NCBI GenBank assembly: GCA_947034885.2
Contig: OX344754.2
Location: 26,595,369-26,659,368 of the forward strand
Source: Thuidium tamariscinum
Lineage: Eukaryota > Streptophyta > Bryopsida > Hypnales > Thuidiaceae
Direction: 5' to 3'
DNA length: 64,000 bases
The notes beneath the pieces were generated by a model. That model was not told where the DNA came from and did no database searches. It saw only the letters and a program-made list of their open reading frames with translations. Positions 57,240 through 64,000 of the stretch are shown one piece after another. Every line of letters begins with the position of its first letter. The first letter of the stretch is position 1. The position numbers and the translations under genes are program-made.

Positions 57240-57865
57240 ATACTTCCATAAACCAATTAGGTCGAGTCAACCTATTTTTCCATTCCCATATTAGAAATTT
57301 ATGTCGTTCAGTCAACAATAATGCCCGTGCGCCAATTCATTTTAATTTAATTGGAAATCAGAGTTTCTTTCGGAAGTCAAGGATATTATAGTGTGTCGTG
57401 AAAATAGTTCCAGGGTACAAGTAAGGTCGAACCGACCTAAGTTGATCAAATCAAGAAGTATCAATCCTTATTATTTAATCATTACAGATGACCTCATGTT
57501 TTCAAGAAAATAGGTGTATTTGTAAATATTAGAAAGTTATGTTCATAAAAAATATCCAAGAAGTTTCACCAAACTTCAGATAGGTCTTTCTTTTAGGTCG
57601 AGTCGACCTAAATTGTTCAACCTTTTCTTCTTTTAAATTTTGAAAATGATCCTATCTGAGAATCATTCAATTATTCATCCCATAATAAAGATTTATGGAG
57701 TAGTTCAGAAGATATTCAGTTTAGGTCGAGTCGATCTAATCCGTAGTCGTCTGAGATTTATTAGTAATGTAGGGTTCATTTAGGTCGACTCAAGCTAAAT
57801 GGGTCCTTCTGATGTGAACTCGGACAAGACATTTGACTACAGTTAGGTCGAGTCGAGCTAAATGA
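57240..57865. repeat. Right palindromic repeats of the DUF7869 element
   Basis: Six copies of a palindrome with arms TTTAGGTCGA and TCGACCTAAA and a 1-bp centre, at about 57257, 57423, 57592, 57720, 57778 and 57843. The 57592 copy is perfect. They lie 5' of the gene, spaced 60-170 bp. Confidence 0.75.
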
Positions 57866-58780
57866 ACCCGTATTTTGCGAAAGCCTTGCTTTGTAATCCA
57901 ACACTTCTCTGTTCCGGGTTTTACGGCGAGAAAGTAGGAACCCTCTCACTGTCGCAGAGATTGTCAATAGCACCATCGAAACACATGACGATGCATCGCA
58001 ATATGCACCAGTGGAGTTTGAAATGCTAGTATAAACAATGAACAAGCAAATGCATCTGTCGACGAGGAATGCTGTGCGACTCCAGTATTTGATAGCATAT
58101 TAATGTTGACAGTGAACTACACAGAATACCCTGCAGAGACTACAAAAATCTTGTATTCCATACCCAAAGTCACCGAAGCTTTCCTCCACAACCTTCGACA
58201 CCATGGTCCTCTACAACGTACTGAAAACAAACTTTGAAATGCACAGAACACCTAACGTTCGCAGAACACACTGCACGCAAACAAAAGAGTAGCAGCAGAC
58301 CTCAAGAATGTGTTACCGAAAATGAGAGAAGCTCGCCCTCCGCAAGGCGTTGGAACAAAGGTCGAATGACGACCATTTCTTGGCGGGAGGGACAAAGGCG
58401 GCAAGTACAATGGAGACGTTTGAATTAGGAAGTAACCGTTGCAATTTCTTAGTCGCTGTTCGGAATTTGCTGTCTTCCTTTCTTGTTTTTAGAAAAAGGC
58501 AGACGCGGGATAATGGCATTTAATGATTTCGGCTCCTTTCTAAAACTGTGAGACACTTCATGGCTACACTCAGACATTAATAGTATTCCGTTTCACTTGT
58601 GTCCCAAAAAAAATTAATAGTATCTCGAAGTTACAGTATATTTTTGAACAAGTACTTCTAAAACAACATTCTATTGTAAAGAAGAGGGCACACATCCACT
58701 TTGCCGCACCTAGCGAAGGGTAAAAATTCCATTCTTTCTTTGGCCATCAGATGAGGTTATCGAGGATCATCTTCGTTGTC
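57866..58780. other. Moderate-GC DNA, no gene assigned
   Basis: Short overlapping ORFs on both strands with no domains. It may be the outer part of the DUF7869 element, whose terminus I could not place. Confidence 0.35.
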
Positions 58781-58785
58781 CTGAG

Positions 58786-59516
58786 GGGTCATTGCAAGAA
58801 ACACCGGTCCTATTTCAAGTCACAATGAAAACCACTTTTTTGTTGTTTACTATAACTTTTGGAGAATAAGTCCAATGAACATGAAATTTTTATTGAAGAT
58901 ACCTAACTTGAAGGTTATTAGATCCCTTATTTTTCAGAAATTAAAAAAAATCATTATATATTTAAAAAACATTTTTGTTGAGCTGTCACAATACTACATT
59001 TATGGTTATCATTACGTTCGCAGTGTCTAAATTTAATGATTTGAAGACAAAACTTTCATGGTCTATTTACATAGGCGTAAAATCTATAAATTCCAAATAA
59101 AAATCTAAAAATATGTTTTTTTATGTCCTCCACATGAGTACAAATTTTTTCCCGTGGCATGCAATTTTTGAACATTGATGATGGTTCTAAGATCGTTCTT
59201 TTGGTCAAATCTCATCAAAATCAACTTTCCTCAAATGGCCAATTTTTAGTTTTTCTTAAAATTGATTTTCCTATTTTTTACAAATTAAAATGTGGAAGTA
59301 CTAATTTTCATGAGATTTTGCACTTTTCTGGATTTCCTACTTAGAGATTTTTCCTATGCATTTCCTTTCTAGGGTACCTTCTTCTTAAAGGTTTATACAT
59401 GAAACATATTTTTCACTTTTTTTTAAACTTTTTTTTCTAATTTTAAAGTACTTCCGGAAAAAAAGACTACATTCAAAAACGCTACACTTTTTGGTCGGTG
59501 TTTCTTGCAACGACCC
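58786..59516 (+). mobile_element. GGGTCATTGCAAG MITE, complete copy (731 bp)
   Basis: Starts GGGTCATTGCAAGAAACACC, ends GGTGTTTCTTGCAACGACCC, flanked by TGAG on both sides (58782-58785, 59517-59520). In inverse orientation it aligns through the junction of the split copy at 7758/30987. Confidence 0.85.
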
Positions 59517-59520
59517 TGAG

Positions 59521-60059
59521 CTTCACTATCCCTTCTTCAAATTTTGTATCCAAATTTTAATCTTTGCTTTATTCCCTCCTTGTCAGGCTTTTCCTTTTCT
59601 CCGTTTTCATTATGGCATGAATTCTCTCAAGAACTTCAATTCACGTTTCGTACAATTATTGGAATAAAGCACAATTATTCTTTCTACTGTATATTGTCTT
59701 GCCACTCAATTCAGGAAAAAGTCCACAATCCCAAATTTTAAAAGAGACAGTACATTAAGTTAAGAGAAGAATCTTCTTGTTAGATTTTGAGCCTCCAGAT
59801 GCTTAGTGGCTAAAAAAGGATATTTTTAAGCCTTTTGCTTTGGAGTAAAAATTCTATTTTTTGCGTGGTAATGGCCAATAATTAGGGGAAATATGACTCC
59901 TCTTCCTATGAAACAATTGGATTTAGGATTCAAAATTTAGGGTCTCCTGTTCAAGGTTTTTAAGGTTCAGCGTTTGAAGATAGGATTCCAGGGTTAAATT
60001 TTCAGGGTTTAGGGTCTTCAAATTCTTAGTTTGCACATAGTTAATACACTCTCCTGCAA
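59521..60059. other. AT-rich DNA, no gene seen
   Basis: Nothing recognised. A degenerate run of 'ggtttagggt'-like words near 59990-60015 is too irregular to call telomeric. Confidence 0.4.
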
Positions 60060-60068
60060 TTGTAAAGC

Positions 60069-60364
60069 CTGGGGAGGACACTTCTTGAGTATTTGGGGGA
60101 CCCACGTGCGGCGGTGGGGTATTTTTAGGGGGGCTATCAATTTCTTGTAATCATTACTTGGCAACATTAAAAGAGCCCCTATTTTACCATAAAGCGGAAA
60201 AATCATCCATATTATCATCCCTATTTTATTTTTAAAACACTTTGCCTTTTTAATGCCCCTATTTTATATATAAATTTCTTATAAATTTTACCCAAGATAA
60301 TTTAAATGTACCCTATCTTCCGCCGCACGTAGGTTATCAAAAAACGGGAAGTGTCCTCCCCTAG
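60069..60364. mobile_element. MULE-like MITE (296 bp)
   Basis: The left arm CTGGGGAGGACACTTC, later CCACGTGCGGCGG, pairs with the right arm ending GAAGTGTCCTCCCCTAG. The flanking 9-mers ttgtaaagc (60060-60068) and ttgtaaagt (60365-60373) differ at one base. A 9-bp duplication fits Mutator-like elements. Confidence 0.7.
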
Positions 60365-60374
60365 TTGTAAAGTC

Positions 60375-61540
60375 TAGAAGTAGTCATCTTTAAGCCATAG
60401 AATTTCATAAGGAGAAAACTTTTAACGCTTAGAATATAGACGTTGTTTCAAATTTAATTTTGCCATAAAATTTTTAAGTTCTCAATTTAGCGTCTTCTGC
60501 CCTTTGTTTAAAAAGATTATGAACCAAAATGAAGAACAATTGTAGGCCCCATTATTTTCTTCTGCTCCCACATTTACTTCATCCCCAAAAAATAGAACAT
60601 TGTATCTTATAAACAAAAATCCATTAAAGGACATTTCTGTCAATGCAAAAGCATAGGAAAAAAAACGGGCAAGTAAAAAATATTTATATACCTCCTAAAA
60701 CAAGTACAGAGGAATTATAATTTGTACAGCTTGCCCCTAGAAAATTATTTACGAACAATTGAAATAAAATTTGAAGTGCTTCTTCTTTGAAGAAACTAAA
60801 TTGTTCAAGTACTTTGATTAGTATGAGTAAACATGCCTAAATTAAATTATTGTAGAAGTTGCAAATGTTTAATGAAATTCAAATGCATATGAAAAACAAA
60901 ATTGTAGGCTTCAATAACTTTGACCTCTTAAGGTTCATTTAATTTCAATAAGCATCCTAAACATTTAGAAAAAAAATTAAATTAAAATTAAAATTATTTG
61001 ATTGGAACAATAATACATGTTATTTCCATGAACTATTCTTATATACACATAATTGCTACAAGTTGGTTTCTTATTGAATATAATATTCTTATAATATACA
61101 ATTAGAATGAGAACCAAACTCTGATAATCACATTCTAGAATACCGTATGCATTTAATGAAATTCTCAGAAAAAAAAATGGTTGAATATAAATTATAAAAT
61201 TCCAATGTACGATTTTTGCATATGAAAAATTGGTACCATTACTTAATCCTTTGATATGTTTATCATCTAATACACCTAGAATTTAAATGAAGTTTTCTTA
61301 AATTTATTTAAAATGAAACTCATTCTAACAAAATAAAAAGGAAATGCAAATGAGCTACTAAAAAATAATCGAAACTCCTATGTATGATTCATATAAATTC
61401 AAATAACATTGCAATGGGCAACTAGGCACAAGAAAATAGTAGAACTTGTATTAATAATATTTTAGGATTGAAAATAGTGTCCACTAGTTCTTAGACATTA
61501 AGCAATAGGATATTGTGCATTTAATTTGAATACAGAAGAT
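60375..61540. other. AT-rich DNA, no gene seen
   Basis: No coding or transposon signal found before the diverged satellite units begin. Confidence 0.4.
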
Positions 61541-62400
61541 TTGTATTCTATAACATTCGACATCTACATTTCTTTTGGCTTCATGCAAGTACATTTGAAA
61601 AACATTCACATGCGATTTCTATTTAATAGAAGAAGTATGCCAAAGTAACTCAATTCCAATTGAAGGATTAAATAGCAATGAAACACTTCGGAAGTATAGA
61701 ATTCCAAATGGATCATACAACATGAATGTCTATGGCATTCCAACTCACACATATTTTTTATTGCCTTCTATGCACGTGAATTTCAAAACATTAGCAAACT
61801 TTTGCGGTTTCCTTTAGAAATGCTTGGGTTGCTCTTTATGTTGCGTTAAATAAGAAAAGAGCAACAAGCATGAAGGAAATTAAAATGGGCCATAGAGCAT
61901 GAAAATTCAATGGCATTCCAACTTACACATTCTTCATCTTGGCTCCCATGCACGTGAATCTTAAAACATTAGCATGCTTCTACGGTTTCCTTAAAAAATG
62001 GCAGGGCTGCCTTTTGTGTTGCATTCGATGAAGAAGGAGCAATACAATCAAGAAAATTTAAAATGCATCATAGAACATTAAATTTCAATGTCATTCCAAC
62101 TTACACATTTTTTTTTACTTCCATGCACATGAATTTCAAAACATGTGAACGCTTTTGCGATTTCCTTCAAAATAGTAGGGTTGCCAGTTGTGTTGCATTA
62201 AATGAGAATGGAGCTATAGGTCGAAGAAAATTTAAATGGGTCATAGAACATGAATGTTCAATTATGGCATTCCAACTTACACTATTATACATTGTTTTTG
62301 AATTCTATGCACATGATTTCAAAACATTCGCATGCTTCTATAATACCATTATCAAAAAATGGCACAAAGGTACATACTTCTAAATCAAATAGGGCTAAAA
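61540..62400 (+). repeat. Diverged ~176-bp satellite units
   Basis: Units with 'catagarcatgaa...ggcattccaacttacacat' and 'catgcacgtgaat' recur at about 61712, 61890, 62070 and 62240 (spacing 170-180 bp). They are older relatives of the array at 63130-64000. The short ORFs in them are not genes. Confidence 0.7.
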
Positions 62401-63129
62401 CAATAGATTTCATGAAGACTAAATTAATCCTAGAATAATAAGGGGTGGTGAAAACAAGAGCAACTAGGCATTTGCAATTAAAGTAACTAATTTTGTGAGA
62501 TTGCACGGCTTTTTACTATGACCAACAAATAATAATTTTCAGAATGGTCATTATTTTCTTCAAAGAAGTAGCTCCAAGACGTTTAAAATTGTTTTTAGAG
62601 AAGCTTCATACAGAAGAACATTTATAAGTTGCATCTATTATAATTCTCAGTTTGGATTGAAAGCAAAATTCTTTTTCAAGCACTTGGATATGACATTTTA
62701 GTACATCATGAATTTCAAATCAAAAATTAGGCAATGCACTTTGAATTGAGATTAACTTTGTTTAACTAAAGGTTTCGTACTGAAAAGTACGCTTGCCCTA
62801 AAGCATTGATGATAATAAGAGAGTTTAAAAAAAAAAAGAGGCACTACAATTTAAAAGCGTGTATGTCATGTTCGAAGTAATGAGTAGAATTGACAACTAA
62901 GATCCATGTGATGGCAAGCATTATGATGGCAGGCATTATGATACCATTATTCTTGTAAGGAAAAGCATTGATGTAGCTTCAATTGTGTCATATTATTAAT
63001 CCAAACCATCCATTCAAGAGATATCAATTAAAAGGCCATTGTTTCCAAAAGTAAGAATGTTTTCATTTTTCTTCTATTTTTATTTATTCCAATGAAATAT
63101 TATTGATTTCATCTTAAAAAAGGATAGAA
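62401..63129. other. Non-satellite interruption
   Basis: About 730 bp between the two satellite blocks, without ORF or recognised TIRs. It may be an insertion or fully decayed units. Confidence 0.35.
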
Positions 63130-64000
63130 CATTAGTGGAAATATGTCATAGAACAAGAATGTTCTATGACATTCCAACTACTCCATAATTTTTTTGGTCC
63201 CCCCTTCACGTTGATTTTCAATTCTAGAGGTCATTCCAAATTCAACGCAAGAAATGGCAGGGCATCCTATTTTTTGAAATTAAACAAAATATAGACAATT
63301 TCAAGTTTGTAAGGGAATTTGTCATAGAACATGAATGTTCTATGGCATTTCAACTTCTCCATATTTTTTTTGGTCCCCCTTTTACGTTCATTTTCAATTC
63401 AAGAGGTCATTCAAAATTGATTGCAAAAAATGGCAAAGCAAACTATTTTTTGAAATTAAATAAAATATAGACAATTCCAAGTTTCTTATGGGAATTTGTC
63501 ATAGAATATGAATGTTCTATGACATTCCAACTTCTCCATATTTTTTTTGTCCCCCCTTTACGTTCATTCTCACTTGTAGAGGTCATTCCAAATTGATTGC
63601 AAAAAATGGCAGGGCAAACTATTTTTTGAAATTAAACAAAATATAGACAATTTGAAGTTTGTAAGGGAATTTGTCATGAAATATGAATGCTCTATGAAAT
63701 TCCAACTTCTCCAAATTTTTTTTGGTCCCCCCTTCACGTTGTTTTTGTATTCTAGAGGTCATTCCAAATTCAACGCAAGAAATGGTTGGGCATCCTATTT
63801 TTTGAAATTAAACAAAATATAGACAATTTGAAGTTTATAATGAGAATTTGTCATAGAACATGAATGCTCTATGACATTTCAACTTCTCCATTTTTTTAAT
63901 TCTCCATTCACGTTGTTTTTGTATTCTATAGGTCATTCCAAAATGAACCCAAGAAATGGTAGGGTAGCCTTTTTTTGGGAAATTGAACAAAAAACAGACA
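63130..64000 (+). repeat. ~176-bp satellite array running off the window
   Basis: GTCATAGAACATGAATG recurs at 63145, 63321, 63498, 63673 and 63849, so the period is 175-177 bp. Each unit holds an inverted repeat (TCATAGAACAT/ATGTTCTATGA), a 'ggtcccccctt...acgtt' block and 'ttttttgaaattaaacaaaa'. The array continues past the end of the window. Confidence 0.9.

Noticed and set aside
59915-60015. Possible telomeric tract (ggtttagggt-like words)
   Set aside because: The words are irregular with no run of consecutive TTTAGGG, unlike 18736-18788.
61540-64000. Possible CRISPR-like or regulatory array because of regular spacing and palindromes
   Set aside because: The whole ~176-bp unit is repeated without unique spacers, and the context is eukaryotic. 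It is a tandem satellite.

Overview
The window is AT-rich, repeat-dense nuclear DNA of a land plant. Three things point there. There is an interstitial run of the plant telomere heptamer TTTAGGG. There is an inserted piece of plant mitochondrial DNA with parts of cox2, cox3 and nad9 and the 3' ends of group II introns. And there are plant-type transposon families (hAT, CACTA, MULE-like, piggyBac-like). A seed-free lineage is plausible but cannot be fixed from this sequence. Almost everything recognisable is mobile or derived from mobile DNA. No ordinary housekeeping gene was found.

The main structure is a very large hAT-type transposon at 8006-30095 (22,090 bp). It has CAGGG(T/A)TGACG termini and an 8-bp target duplication (actaggaa/actaagaa, 7 of 8). 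It split an older MITE: the left part of that MITE lies at 7758-8005 and the rest resumes at 30096 and runs to 30987, still with its own 4-bp TATT duplication at the two distant outer edges. Inside are a decayed BED/DUF659/hAT-dimer transposase (9392-12538, minus), a decayed ~1100-codon coiled-coil protein with a RING-H2 finger (14857-18168, minus), an intact protein-kinase-like gene (22404-23900, plus) and an intact gene (28089-29162, minus) whose N-terminal domain matches that of the RING protein. The three non-transposase genes share one promoter layout: a GC-rich GGACGG array with a TATAAG box embedded in it, 160-220 bp upstream of the ATG. Similar arrays lie, inverted relative to each other, just inside the two ends of the transposon. 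The interior also holds later insertions, a second hAT remnant and telomeric repeats.

Left of this (840-5500) is a moderate-GC block with two small genes in opposite orientation. Both encode repeats of a GDGGSSKWRPPSK peptide, and the repeat units differ almost only at synonymous sites. Right of the giant element (31-50 kb) is a nested mass of short TIR elements: piggyBac-like with TTAA targets, two families with 4-bp duplications, a CACTA MITE and a hAT MITE. From 50.1 to 52.2 kb lies the mitochondrial insertion. From 53.6 to 57.9 kb is an element encoding a broken DUF7869-like protein, flanked by palindromic TTTAGGTCGA/TCGACCTAAA repeats. The window ends in a ~176-bp satellite array.
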